Part shown: one piece after another, positions 50,585-58,746 of the stretch
Position numbering within the stretch: the first letter of the stretch is position 1
Layout: each line of letters begins with the position of its first letter
Assembly: GCA_964523895.1 (NCBI GenBank)
Contig: CAZGBJ010000005.1
Coordinates: 1 to 64,000, forward strand
Length of the DNA stretch: 64,000 nucleotides
Direction: 5' to 3'
DNA from: UBA7359 sp964523895
GTDB taxonomy: Bacteria; Pseudomonadota; Gammaproteobacteria; Eutrophobiales; Eutrophobiaceae
Notes under the pieces: generated by a model
Told to the model about the DNA's origin: nothing
Seen by the model: only the letters and a program-made list of their open reading frames with translations
Database searches by the model: none
Made by a program: the position numbers and the translations under genes

Positions 50585-52537
50585 ATGTTTGACTTAAAAG
50601 TGATTTGTTCATTCCTTGTACTGTTGTTTGCCTCAAATACAGCTGCTTCATCTGAAACTGAAGAACTGGAACAACTGGTTGTAAGTGCCACTCGTTGGGA
50701 AACCATTGGTATTCCAACTGCAAGTAGTATTTCTGTTATAGAAAGAGAAGAGATAAAAAATAGTGGTGCACAATCTGTAGTTGATCTTCTACGTGGTCGG
50801 GGCGGTTTACAAATTAGTGATCAATATGGTGATGGAAGTCGTGCAACTGTCAGTATGCGTGGTTTCGGTGCAAACGCTCAATCAAACAGTTTAATACTTG
50901 TTGATGGTCGACGTTTAAATAATACGGATTTAGCGGCAGCTTCATTAAGTACAATTTCGCTTAAAGATGTAGAACGTATTGAAATTATTCAAGGTAGTTC
51001 AGCAGTGCTGTTTGGTGACCAGGCCGTTGGTGGGGTAATAAATATTATTACACGTCAACCTGAAAGTTTTCTCGCGAAGTTTTACGCTGGCATTGGAAGT
51101 TACTCTACCCAAACACAAACTGGGCATATTGAAAATGCATTTTCTAATGGATTTTCATTTCGTGGCTCTTACCAACGTGTAGAAGGAGATAATTACCGTG
51201 ATAATAACGAAAAACTATATAGAAACGGATTCGGCTCTCTTGCCTATGACTGGGATATTGGGCGATTATTTTTTGAGCATCAAGATATTAGTGAGGATAT
51301 AAATTTACCTGGAGCTATTTTTGCGAGTCAAGTTGCAACAAACCGAAAACAAACACGGTTTCCAACTGATTTTAACAGTACCGATACTGGTATAACTCGT
51401 GTAGGTGGTCGGTATGACATTAATAAATATTGGCAAGTAGCAAGCGAGTTTACTAATCGACGAGCAAATATAAATGGCATAGTAAGCGGTACTGCATTTG
51501 TTCAAGATCGTCATAACCGTAGTTTTAATCCAAGAATACGAGGTGATATACCTTTTAACGGATCACGTCTGAATATTATTGCGGGTTTCGATTTGGAAAA
51601 TATAGATTATGGACTCACCGCATTTGCTGTAACGGATAGCCAACAATTTATTCGTAGTATTTATATGCAAACAGTTATTCCCTTATCTGAACAGGTTCAC
51701 CTGACTACGGGATTAAGGCATGCATGGTATAAAGAAAATATTATTGTTGATTTCAGCTTTCCAAGTGGAACTACTTTTCGAGATGAACAATTTATCCCTA
51801 CGGTAGGCCTTTCTTACCAGCCAAATAAAAACTGGCGTTTTAATATTAAATATGAAGAAAATTATCGATTCCCTTTAATTGACGAAGAAACTAATGTGCC
51901 TACGGGTGTTGTTGGTCTAAAAACGCAAACGGGTGAGTCGTATGAAGCTAGCATCGATTGGCATAATCCCAGGTATGCAGGCAAATTAGTTCTGTATCAC
52001 CTTGCACTTGAGAATGAAATTGATTTTGATCCAACGGCAGGAGCTTTTGGCGGTGGAGCCAATACTAATCTTGAACCAACTGAACGAGATGGTTTGATTC
52101 TGGAAGGGTCTGTTTCATTTTTTGATTCAATGACATTAAAAGGTCAATATAGTTATGTCGATGCGGTTTTTGATAAAGGTGCAAACGCTGGTAAATTAAT
52201 TCCATTTGTAGCTGAACATCAGGCACGGCTAAGTCTGGATTACGAAATAATTAATGGATTTAATTTATTTGCAGAATTACAAACTATTGGTGAGCGAGTA
52301 GCATCTGGAGATTATGCCAATAGTGCGGCACGTCTATCAGGTTATTCAGTAGCAAACCTGGCTGCGAATTATGATTACAAAGGATTTAATCTATCTGCCA
52401 AATTAAATAATGTGTTTGATAAGGAATACAGTGATAATGCAGCAACAGCATTTAATCCATTTCCAACAGTTGAAACCGGATTTTATCCTGCCCCAGAGAG
52501 AAACTTTTTTCTTTCTATAGGTTATACTTTCAATTAA
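50585..52537 (+). CDS. btuB: TonB-dependent cobalamin receptor BtuB
   Basis: A 650-residue outer-membrane receptor: signal peptide (1-22, cleavage after 'NTAAS'), TonB box-like 'EQLVVSATR', plug domain (about 45-150) with 'SVIEREEIKNSGAQSVVDLLRG' and 'IEIIQGSSAVLFGDQAVGGVINIITRQP', then a 22-strand barrel ending '..NFFLSIGYTFN'. The BtuB call rests on the cobalamin riboswitch in its leader and the adenosyltransferase gene in the operon; the plug domain alone would also fit other receptors. 43 bp precede the next gene. Confidence 0.92.
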   Translation: MFDLKVICSFLVLLFASNTAASSETEELEQLVVSATRWETIGIPTASSISVIEREEIKNSGAQSVVDLLRGRGGLQISDQYGDGSRATVSMRGFGANAQSNSLILVDGRRLNNTDLAAASLSTISLKDVERIEIIQGSSAVLFGDQAVGGVINIITRQPESFLAKFYAGIGSYSTQTQTGHIENAFSNGFSFRGSYQRVEGDNYRDNNEKLYRNGFGSLAYDWDIGRLFFEHQDISEDINLPGAIFASQVATNRKQTRFPTDFNSTDTGITRVGGRYDINKYWQVASEFTNRRANINGIVSGTAFVQDRHNRSFNPRIRGDIPFNGSRLNIIAGFDLENIDYGLTAFAVTDSQQFIRSIYMQTVIPLSEQVHLTTGLRHAWYKENIIVDFSFPSGTTFRDEQFIPTVGLSYQPNKNWRFNIKYEENYRFPLIDEETNVPTGVVGLKTQTGESYEASIDWHNPRYAGKLVLYHLALENEIDFDPTAGAFGGGANTNLEPTERDGLILEGSVSFFDSMTLKGQYSYVDAVFDKGANAGKLIPFVAEHQARLSLDYEIINGFNLFAELQTIGERVASGDYANSAARLSGYSVANLAANYDYKGFNLSAKLNNVFDKEYSDNAATAFNPFPTVETGFYPAPERNFFLSIGYTFN

Positions 52538-52580
52538 GTGCAATAAGAGCATTATTATATAAGTTCAGGAGTATTCTTTA

Positions 52581-53108
52581 ATGTTGAAATATAAAAACGT
52601 ATTTATATTGGTTCTGGTTTTTGCGGTGGTCTTTTCCAGACTGATTCCCCATCCACTTAACTTTACTCCTATAGGTGCGCTTGGCCTTTTTGCAGGTGCT
52701 TATATAGTCGACAAAAGAGTCTGGTTATTGCCTCTCTGTGCTTTGCTAATAAGTGATTTTTTCATTGGTTTTTACGAACCGGTTGCCATGTTGTTTGTAT
52801 ACCTTGGATTTGCCTTTAGTGTTTTTATTGGTCGTTTACTGCTTTCTGAGAAACGTAATTCACTTAGACTGGGTGGAGCGGCATTTTCTTCTGCGACAAT
52901 ATTCTTTATTGTGTCAAATTTCGGAACATGGTTAGGTGGAACATTGTATCCGATGACATTAGCTGGCTTGACTGAATGTTATGTAATGGCAATTCCATTC
53001 TATGGTAATACTCTACTCGGCGATCTGTTTTATGTGCTTGTGTTATTTGGTATTTATGAAGGCACACAAGCCTGGGGGCAAAAACGAGATATTACTCAAA
53101 CAGTTTAA
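52581..53108 (+). CDS. DUF6580 family membrane protein, probable cobalamin-linked transporter component
   Basis: A 175-residue protein with five or six transmembrane helices. Signature 'SRLIPHPLNFTPIGALGLFAGAYI' near the N-terminus, then 'ISDFFIGFYEPVAML' and 'SNFGTWLGGTLYPMTLAGL..CYVMAIPFYGNTLLGDLFYV', as in DUF6580 and resembling S-components of ECF transporters. Sitting between btuB and a cobalamin adenosyltransferase under a B12 riboswitch, it is a good candidate for moving cobalamin or a precursor across the inner membrane. No BtuCDF genes are in the window. Confidence 0.85.
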   Translation: MLKYKNVFILVLVFAVVFSRLIPHPLNFTPIGALGLFAGAYIVDKRVWLLPLCALLISDFFIGFYEPVAMLFVYLGFAFSVFIGRLLLSEKRNSLRLGGAAFSSATIFFIVSNFGTWLGGTLYPMTLAGLTECYVMAIPFYGNTLLGDLFYVLVLFGIYEGTQAWGQKRDITQTV

Positions 53109-53134
53109 TTAGGTTTTAGCAGAGCAATGTGTTT

Positions 53135-53695
53135 ATGAGTAATAGATTATCTAAAATTGTTACTCGCACAGGTGATGATGGTACTACTGGTCTTGCTAAT
53201 GGCGACCGAGTTGAAAAATCCAGTATTCGTGTTGAAACAATGGGAAATATCGACGAATTAAATAGTTTGATCGGCGTTATTGAAGCTAGCGGGATTGCTA
53301 ATGATGTATCAGGTTATTTATTAAATATACAACATAGGTTATTTGATATTGGTGGCGAGATTGCGACTCCGGGAAATGCAGTGATTGCTCCAGACAGTGT
53401 TGAACGGCTTGAAGAATTGATAGATTCTTACAATGAAAATCTGCCTGCTTTAAAAGAATTTATCTTGCCTGGAGGTTCTCTTTCTGCGTCAGTTTGTCAT
53501 CTTGCCAGAAGTGTATGTCGTCGTTGTGAACGCAATCTAGTTGAATTAAGTCACTCTGAATATATTAACCCTGAAACATTACGTTATATTAATCGTTTGT
53601 CCGATTTGTTATTTGTTTTGGCAAGGACGTTAAATCAGGGCAAGGATGGTAAAGAGATATTTTGGGATAGTGAGAGATTAAAGCGTTCAGTGTAA
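53135..53695 (+). CDS. PduO-type ATP:cob(I)alamin adenosyltransferase
   Basis: 186 residues from the ATG at 53135 (a GTG at 53129 is in frame). It transfers adenosyl from ATP to cob(I)alamin, producing coenzyme B12. Motifs are 'TRTGDDGTTGLANGDRVEKSS' (ATP-binding N-terminus), 'ETMGNIDELNSLIG', 'FILPGGSLSASVCHLARSVCRRCERNLVEL' (the RxxxRxxER site) and 'INRLSDLLFVLAR'. Complete PduO length. It closes the btuB-DUF6580 operon and so links uptake to cofactor formation. MetH itself uses methylcobalamin, so another adenosyl-B12 enzyme must exist elsewhere. Confidence 0.95.
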   Translation: MSNRLSKIVTRTGDDGTTGLANGDRVEKSSIRVETMGNIDELNSLIGVIEASGIANDVSGYLLNIQHRLFDIGGEIATPGNAVIAPDSVERLEELIDSYNENLPALKEFILPGGSLSASVCHLARSVCRRCERNLVELSHSEYINPETLRYINRLSDLLFVLARTLNQGKDGKEIFWDSERLKRSV

Positions 53696-53711
53696 CTTAC
53701 TCAGAATTTTC

Positions 53712-54368
53712 TTAATATTTTTTTTGTAACTCCATAATCCGTCCTTCACGTTTCATATCAAGTTTGCTTAAAAAAGACATTCCAAGCAGGGTAGTCAGAG
53801 GGAAATCACCTTCGTGAACAGCGCCTTCTATATTACGCAATTCAATATCTCCCACTTTTACTTTCTTTAAATTGACAATATAAATTTTGCTTTTTCCAGA
53901 AGCGGTATTTGAATGAGCTTTTTTACCTTTAAGCTTGTAATCAATACCCACTTTTTTTGCAATATTACTATTCATTGATACTAGCGTAGCACCGGTATCT
54001 ACGACAAATGAAACATGAGAGCCATTAATTGAACCACTAATGTTATACATGCCGCCTCGGTCAGGCGTGATTATTATTATTTTACCGTCGGTCGGCGGTT
54101 TGAAGGCGCTTCCGATTTGCGTATCCAGGCTATACGTGTCTTGCTGACCATCAATTTCAATGATGGCTTCTTTGCTATTTGACTCTATCAATAGCACACC
54201 TTCAGGACTAGGCTTACCTTTTCTTAGAACGCGCTGTTTGCCATCAATGCTGACAATGGCCTTGTCTTTGAACAGGCCATTTATTACTATTTTATCAATG
54301 GCAAAAGATGACTGATTGGTGAATAAAAACGTTATACTGATAATTATAACGTTAAGTTTTTTTCTCAT
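53712..54368 (-). CDS. Retropepsin-like aspartic protease (clan AA, periplasmic)
   Basis: A 218-residue protein with a signal peptide of about 23 residues. Residues about 115-215 form a retropepsin-like domain: 'VSFVVDTGATLVSMNSNIAKKVGIDY' holds the D-T-G-A active site, and 'TTLLGMSFLSKLDM' is the conserved second psi-loop. An N-terminal 'DKIVINGLFKDKAIVSIDGKQRVLRKG' segment resembles the TIGR02281 family of stand-alone bacterial aspartic proteases, which act as dimers in the periplasm. Substrate unknown. The gene is convergent with the adenosyltransferase gene. Confidence 0.88.
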   Translation of the reverse strand: MRKKLNVIIISITFLFTNQSSFAIDKIVINGLFKDKAIVSIDGKQRVLRKGKPSPEGVLLIESNSKEAIIEIDGQQDTYSLDTQIGSAFKPPTDGKIIIITPDRGGMYNISGSINGSHVSFVVDTGATLVSMNSNIAKKVGIDYKLKGKKAHSNTASGKSKIYIVNLKKVKVGDIELRNIEGAVHEGDFPLTTLLGMSFLSKLDMKREGRIMELQKKY

Positions 54369-54444
54369 GATTAATGCTTTTTAGTTATAAAGTATTCTTT
54401 GAGTATATATTAATGTTTTTAGTTCTCATAAAGATGGATAAATA

Positions 54445-55560
54445 ATGATTATAATTTTAAAGCCAGATGCGGATAAGAGTAGTACTGAATATAATGATTT
54501 ACAGACTTACCTGGATAGTCTGACTGACATTACCGTTCGTATGCATGAGGAGCTTGGGCAACAACAGCGCTTAACCGAGTTTTACCTTGTTGGTAATACG
54601 GCTTCTCTGGATATTAACCATATAAATAATTTTCCTGTAGTCGAAAGGGCAGTCAGGGTTTCCCGTGAATATAAAGTCCTGGGTCGTCATAGCGAAGATG
54701 TACGCGCCAGTTATTTTGATTATAACGGCGTCAGATTTGGTCAGGATGAGTTTCATATTTTTGCTGGGCTTTGTGCTGTGGATACGCGTGAACATGTGGA
54801 AATTATGATGCGTGCATTAAATGAACTCGGTTTAAATTGTACACGTATGGGAGCATATAAGCCGCGTACAAATCCATATTCATTCCAGGGCTATGGTAAA
54901 AAGTGTTTGCCGTATGTTTTCGAGTTAGCTGGAAAATATGATATCAAAGTTATTGCCATGGAAATTACGCATGATGTGCAGATTGAAGAAATCCATAATG
55001 CGCTTGAAAAGGCAGGAAACCCTACCGGTGTTATGTTGCAAATTGGTACACGCAATACACAAAATTTTGAATTATTAAAAACAGCAGGGCGACAACGACA
55101 ATTCCCTGTGTTAATTAAACGAGGTTTTGGTATTACCCTCGAAGAATCATTGAATGCGGCTGAATATCTGGCCAGCGAAGGAAATCATAATGTCGTCTTC
55201 TGTTTACGTGGAATGAAAACGAACATGGGAGATCCTCATCGCAATCTGGTTGATTTTGCACATGTGCCTGTGGTTAAACGTTTCACACACATGCCTGTTT
55301 GTATTGATCCATCGCATTCCGTAGGTTCAAGAGAAAAGGGGCCGGACGGTATACTTGATGTAATGCATGCAGCAGCACAAGGTGTTGTTGCCGGCGCCAA
55401 TATGGTGCTTGCTGATTTTCACCCGGATCCTTTGAAAGCGTTGGTTGACGGGCCGCAGGCATTATTAATGAGTGAGCTTGAATGGTTTGTAGAAGATCTT
55501 CAAATCGCAAGACAAAGCTATCTTGCTCGTAAAACATTATCTGAGAAACAACTTAGTTAA
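54445..55560 (+). CDS. 3-deoxy-7-phosphoheptulonate (DAHP) synthase, type I-beta
   Basis: A 371-residue enzyme for the first step of the shikimate pathway. An N-terminal ferredoxin-like regulatory part (1-75) is followed by a KDO8PS-like barrel with 'FAGLCAVDTREHVEIMM', 'GAYKPRTNPYSFQGYG' and 'VIAMEITHDVQIE', 'GTRNTQNFELLK', 'KRGFGITLEESLNAAEYLASEGNHNVVFCLRG', 'CIDPSHSVGSREKG' and 'ADFHPDP'. These define the AroA/AroF I-beta (KdsA-like) class with a metal-binding Cys and His. The shikimate pathway ends in chorismate and prephenate, and CmoA uses prephenate. The ORF ends 4 bp past the start of the convergent gluQ stop. Confidence 0.93.
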   Translation: MIIILKPDADKSSTEYNDLQTYLDSLTDITVRMHEELGQQQRLTEFYLVGNTASLDINHINNFPVVERAVRVSREYKVLGRHSEDVRASYFDYNGVRFGQDEFHIFAGLCAVDTREHVEIMMRALNELGLNCTRMGAYKPRTNPYSFQGYGKKCLPYVFELAGKYDIKVIAMEITHDVQIEEIHNALEKAGNPTGVMLQIGTRNTQNFELLKTAGRQRQFPVLIKRGFGITLEESLNAAEYLASEGNHNVVFCLRGMKTNMGDPHRNLVDFAHVPVVKRFTHMPVCIDPSHSVGSREKGPDGILDVMHAAAQGVVAGANMVLADFHPDPLKALVDGPQALLMSELEWFVEDLQIARQSYLARKTLSEKQLS

Positions 55561-56444
55561 GTTTCACTGGTATTAATTTCATTTAATTTTGCAATCTTGG
55601 CAATATCCCAATGTTTAATTGACCAGTTTAGCAATGATTCAACATTAGAATTTACCAACTCATGCGGCGGGCATTGACCAAGAAATTTTAGTGCCTGAAA
55701 TAACACCTTGCATGGCTTGTTTAATTCAATTGCTTCAGCATGAGTTTGTTTACTAATTTTTTGTCCCTGTTTATTCAATGCGATTGGCAAATGCAAATAA
55801 TCGGGCACAGGTAAGTCGAGTTGTTTTTGTAGATAGATCTGTCTTGGAGTTGAGTCAAGTAAATCAGCGCCCCTGACAATTTCCGTTATGCCTTGTTCGG
55901 CGTCATCAACAACAACAACCAAATGATAAGCAAATAATCCGTCAGTACGTTTAATAACAAAGTCGCCAACATCTGATTCTAGCAACTGCGAATAATCACC
56001 TTGTAACAGATCGTTAAAGCGAAGCTCTTGGTTATCAGTTAATACACGTAATGATTGACCAACATGGTCTTCAGTATTCTTATTACGGCATGTACCGGGG
56101 TAGGGTTTATTTGCTATTTCATTTCGTGTGCAAGCACATGGAAAAACAAGATTTAATTCTTTTAATCTTTCAAGTGCTGTTTGATAGAGCGCATGGCGCT
56201 GAGTTTGGTAAACAACTTCCCCATCCCAATGCAAGCCTAAAGTTTCCAACTGCTCTAGAATAAACTTATCTGCACCAGGAATAGTGCGGGGATGATCGAT
56301 ATCTTCAATTCGTACCAGCCATTGTCCTTGCTGTTGTCGTGCCTGAAGAAAACTGCCCAGTGCCGCAATGACTGAACCAAAATGAAGAGAGCCACTTGGC
56401 GTCGGAGCAAAGCGACCGATGTAATTGGATTTTGGCATATTCAA
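55557..56444 (-). CDS. gluQ: Glutamyl-Q tRNA(Asp) synthetase GluQRS
   Basis: A 295-residue short GluRS paralogue that attaches glutamate to queuosine-34 of tRNA(Asp). It begins 'RFAPTPSGSLHFGSVIAALGSF', with the HxGx class I signature, carries 'CACTRNEIANKPYPGTCR' (Cys cluster for zinc) and ends with the KMSKS-like 'KQGQKISKQTHAE'. It lacks an anticodon-binding domain, as expected. Length equals E. coli YadB (298). With QueF at 58.2 kb it implies a queuosine pathway in this organism. Confidence 0.95.
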   Translation of the reverse strand: MNMPKSNYIGRFAPTPSGSLHFGSVIAALGSFLQARQQQGQWLVRIEDIDHPRTIPGADKFILEQLETLGLHWDGEVVYQTQRHALYQTALERLKELNLVFPCACTRNEIANKPYPGTCRNKNTEDHVGQSLRVLTDNQELRFNDLLQGDYSQLLESDVGDFVIKRTDGLFAYHLVVVVDDAEQGITEIVRGADLLDSTPRQIYLQKQLDLPVPDYLHLPIALNKQGQKISKQTHAEAIELNKPCKVLFQALKFLGQCPPHELVNSNVESLLNWSIKHWDIAKIAKLNEINTSET

Positions 56445-56479
56445 ACAACGGTCATATGAAAATTGTTTGAGTTAGAAAT

Positions 56480-56536
56480 CACTTTTTCCTGTGAAAAGTG
56501 AAGTGTGAAACGAAAAAATTACTTTTCACGTTTCAC
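56480..56536. repeat. Nested inverted repeats between gluQ and dksA
   Basis: CACTTTT/AAAAGTG (56480-56486, 56494-56500) is followed by GTGAAACG (56505-56512) and CGTTTCAC (56529-56536), with GTGAAAAG/CTTTTCAC as an alternative pairing. The region is built from GTGAAnnG units and their complements, with further copies to about 56551. It looks like a small palindromic repeat placed between two minus-strand genes. Confidence 0.55.
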
Positions 56537-56551
56537 ATTTAACGCTTCACT

Positions 56552-57316
56552 TTATCCGAGTTGACGTTCTTTAATTTCATCCAGCGTTTTGCAATCGATG
56601 CAAAGTGTTGCTGTTGGTCTTGCTTCCAGTCGTCGCACACCAATTTCTATACCGCATGCTTCACAAAAACCATAGTCACCACTATCTAAAGTTAAAATGG
56701 CTTCCTCAATCTTTCGTATTAATTTTCTTTCTCTATCACGAGTCCGTAGTTCAATAGAAAATTCTTCTTCCTGTGTTGCTCTGTCATTTGGATCAGGAAA
56801 ATTCGCTGCCTCATCTTGCATATGATGAACAGTGCGATCGACTTCTGTCATTAAATCATTTTTCCATGCATTTAGTATTTCACGGAAATGTTCTGTTTGT
56901 TTTGCGCCCATAAATTCTTCACCTTTCTTCCCTTTGTAAGGCGCGACTTTTGTTTTTTTCGTTGTTTTAACTGCTATTGATGGCTTAGCTTTAATATTAG
57001 TGACTTTAGTCATTCTTTTCTTCTTATTGGTTGTCGTTTTTTTCGTAGCCGTTTTTTTAGCTACCTTTTTCCTGGACACTTTTTTGGGTGCGGTTTTCTT
57101 CTTTGCTTTTTTCTTAGACACTTTTTTGGGCGTGGCTTTCTTTTTTGCCTTTTTCTTGGACACTTTTTTAGGCGTGACTTTCTTCTTTGTTACTTTCTTT
57201 TTTGCCTTTTTCCTGGACACTTTTTTAGGCGTAACTTTCTTCCTGGCGACCTTTTTCTTTCTTAAAGGTACCTTCTTCTTTGCCTTTTTTTTAGTCGTTT
57301 TCTTCTTGGCAGCCAT
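56552..57316 (-). CDS. dksA: DksA with histone-H1-like lysine-rich N-terminal tail
   Basis: A 254-residue RNA polymerase secondary-channel factor acting with ppGpp. The DksA core is residues ~138-254: the coiled-coil tip DxxDxA (D175, D178, A180), a zinc finger Cys218/Cys221/Cys239/Cys242, and C-terminal 'TLDEIKERQLG'. Before it sits a ~130-residue tail of Lys/Val/Thr/Ser/Ala repeats with PKKVS units at 30, 49, 63 and 77, resembling histone H1/HC1-like bacterial tails. E. coli DksA has 151 residues, so the tail is an addition. The ATG at 57316 has GGAGG upstream. The repeats at DNA level (57060-57240) may vary in number. Confidence 0.93.
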   Translation of the reverse strand: MAAKKKTTKKKAKKKVPLRKKKVARKKVTPKKVSRKKAKKKVTKKKVTPKKVSKKKAKKKATPKKVSKKKAKKKTAPKKVSRKKVAKKTATKKTTTNKKKRMTKVTNIKAKPSIAVKTTKKTKVAPYKGKKGEEFMGAKQTEHFREILNAWKNDLMTEVDRTVHHMQDEAANFPDPNDRATQEEEFSIELRTRDRERKLIRKIEEAILTLDSGDYGFCEACGIEIGVRRLEARPTATLCIDCKTLDEIKERQLG

Positions 57317-57419
57317 CGCTTGCCTCCGCCCTGTAAAAATCAGCGTGCATCTATACCAGAAAGGTTCATACGAAGCAATTCTGAATTAATTAATAGTTTG
57401 TAATTTTCGAGTAATAATT

Positions 57420-58148
57420 TTACGTTTTCAGTCTGATATGTTCAACGTACATTCGAGTAGCACCTGCGACAGCCACAGGCATAGCCAGAAAATTAACAAC
57501 TGGAATCATTGTTAATAGCAAGACGCCAGAGCCAAAGCCTAAAGCCAGTTGGCGATTTGAAGCAATCTTTTCGCGTTGAAGTTTAAATGCAATGTCATGA
57601 TTTCCCATAGGATAATCACCATATTCTAGAGTTAGCATCCAGGCGGTGAAAAGAAACCAAATCAATGGCGCTGCGACATTTACCATAGGTATGATGAATA
57701 AAATTAAAAGAGGCAAAGCCCGGATAATAAAATAGAGTAATTTTTGGAACTCGGATTTAATCGAGATAATAATGACTTTTGATAATGATTGATTGTTGGC
57801 AGACGGTATTTTCTGACCTGTTATTACACTTTCAACCGCTTCGGCTAGAAAACCATTAAATGGGGCACCAATCAAATTAGCAACGATCGAAAAACAAAAG
57901 AAAACGATAGTTAGCGCGACAATGACAAAAATTGGCCAAAGTAACCATGTTAACCATTCTAGCCATTGCCATTGCGCCAATAAGCTATCTATCAGGCTGC
58001 TGAGTGAATTTGCACCAAAATAAATTGCTCCGGCAAATAAGAGTGAATTGATCAGTAATGGAATAAGGACGTAAAGACGAACACCGGGTTTAAGGATTAA
58101 TTTAAATCCTGACAGCAAATATTTAAAACCCTGACTAAATTGATTCAT
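57420..58148 (-). CDS. cysZ: Sulfate transporter CysZ
   Basis: A 242-residue inner-membrane protein. The N-terminal 'FSQGFKYLLSGFKLILKPGVRLYVLIPLLINSLLF' is the CysZ signature, and further segments are 'LTWLLWPIFVIVALTIVFFCFSIVANLIGAPFNGFLAEAVE' and 'ALPLLILFIIPMVNVAAPLIWFLFTAWMLTLEYGDYPMGNHDIAFKLQRE', which hold most of the conserved residues. It brings sulfate in for cysteine synthesis. Length is normal (E. coli 253). It lies 11 bp before queF on the same strand. Confidence 0.92.
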   Translation of the reverse strand: MNQFSQGFKYLLSGFKLILKPGVRLYVLIPLLINSLLFAGAIYFGANSLSSLIDSLLAQWQWLEWLTWLLWPIFVIVALTIVFFCFSIVANLIGAPFNGFLAEAVESVITGQKIPSANNQSLSKVIIISIKSEFQKLLYFIIRALPLLILFIIPMVNVAAPLIWFLFTAWMLTLEYGDYPMGNHDIAFKLQREKIASNRQLALGFGSGVLLLTMIPVVNFLAMPVAVAGATRMYVEHIRLKT

Positions 58149-58159
58149 TAATAGCGAGT

Positions 58160-58549
58160 TTAAGGCAATGAAACAGCGGGGCGAGCTGTCCAGCCATCCA
58201 TAATATGTTCTGCGACAACACTGGTATAAATACCGCCACGAACATTGAACGTTGCGGTAAGTCGCATGAAGCGCGGTGATGTTGCCGCGACTAAATCATC
58301 TAAAATTTTATTGCTTACTGCTTCATGAAATGCACCTTGATCACGATATGAGCATATATAAAGTTTTAATGCCTTAAGTTCTACGCACAGTTGCTCAGGA
58401 ACATATTCAATTTCGAGTATAGCGAAGTCAGGTTGGCCTGTTTTAGGGCATAAACAGGTAAATTCCGGCACCTCGATTCGAATAGTAAAGTCACGTTCAG
58501 GTGTTGGATTTGGGAAAGTTTCAAGTACATCAATAGCTTGCTTTGGCAT
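58160..58549 (-). CDS. queF: NADPH-dependent preQ0 reductase QueF (short type)
   Basis: 129 residues from the ATG at 58549; the longer frame (58615) has no added family sequence and no site. It reduces preQ0 to preQ1 for queuosine. The active site is 'VPEFTCLCPKTGQPDFA', where the second Cys forms the thioimide. 'LKLYICSYRDQGAFHEAVSNKILDDL' (the Glu of substrate binding) and 'FNVRGGIYTSVVAEH' complete the short YkvM-type tunnel fold. It pairs with cysZ and complements GluQRS 2 kb away. Confidence 0.94.
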   Translation of the reverse strand: MPKQAIDVLETFPNPTPERDFTIRIEVPEFTCLCPKTGQPDFAILEIEYVPEQLCVELKALKLYICSYRDQGAFHEAVSNKILDDLVAATSPRFMRLTATFNVRGGIYTSVVAEHIMDGWTARPAVSLP

Positions 58550-58746
58550 TCGTTTTTTCTCTGTTATTACAACATAATAAGGCGATAAGATAGAACATTG
58601 ATAATGTTCAGGCAAGACATATCCTCTATTTTTTATATATTTATAATAACTAATAATATCAATATGTTATTATAAATAATTAATGTTAATTATAGATATA
58701 ATTTACGTTTGGACAGAGGACTAAATCTTTAGTATTGTAACGCCCC

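Noticed and set aside
57000..57389. 129-codon plus-strand frame rich in Phe/Leu opposite dksA
   Set aside because: It is the antisense of the lysine-rich repeats (AAA/AAG codons read as Phe/Leu), so the hydrophobic protein is an artefact.
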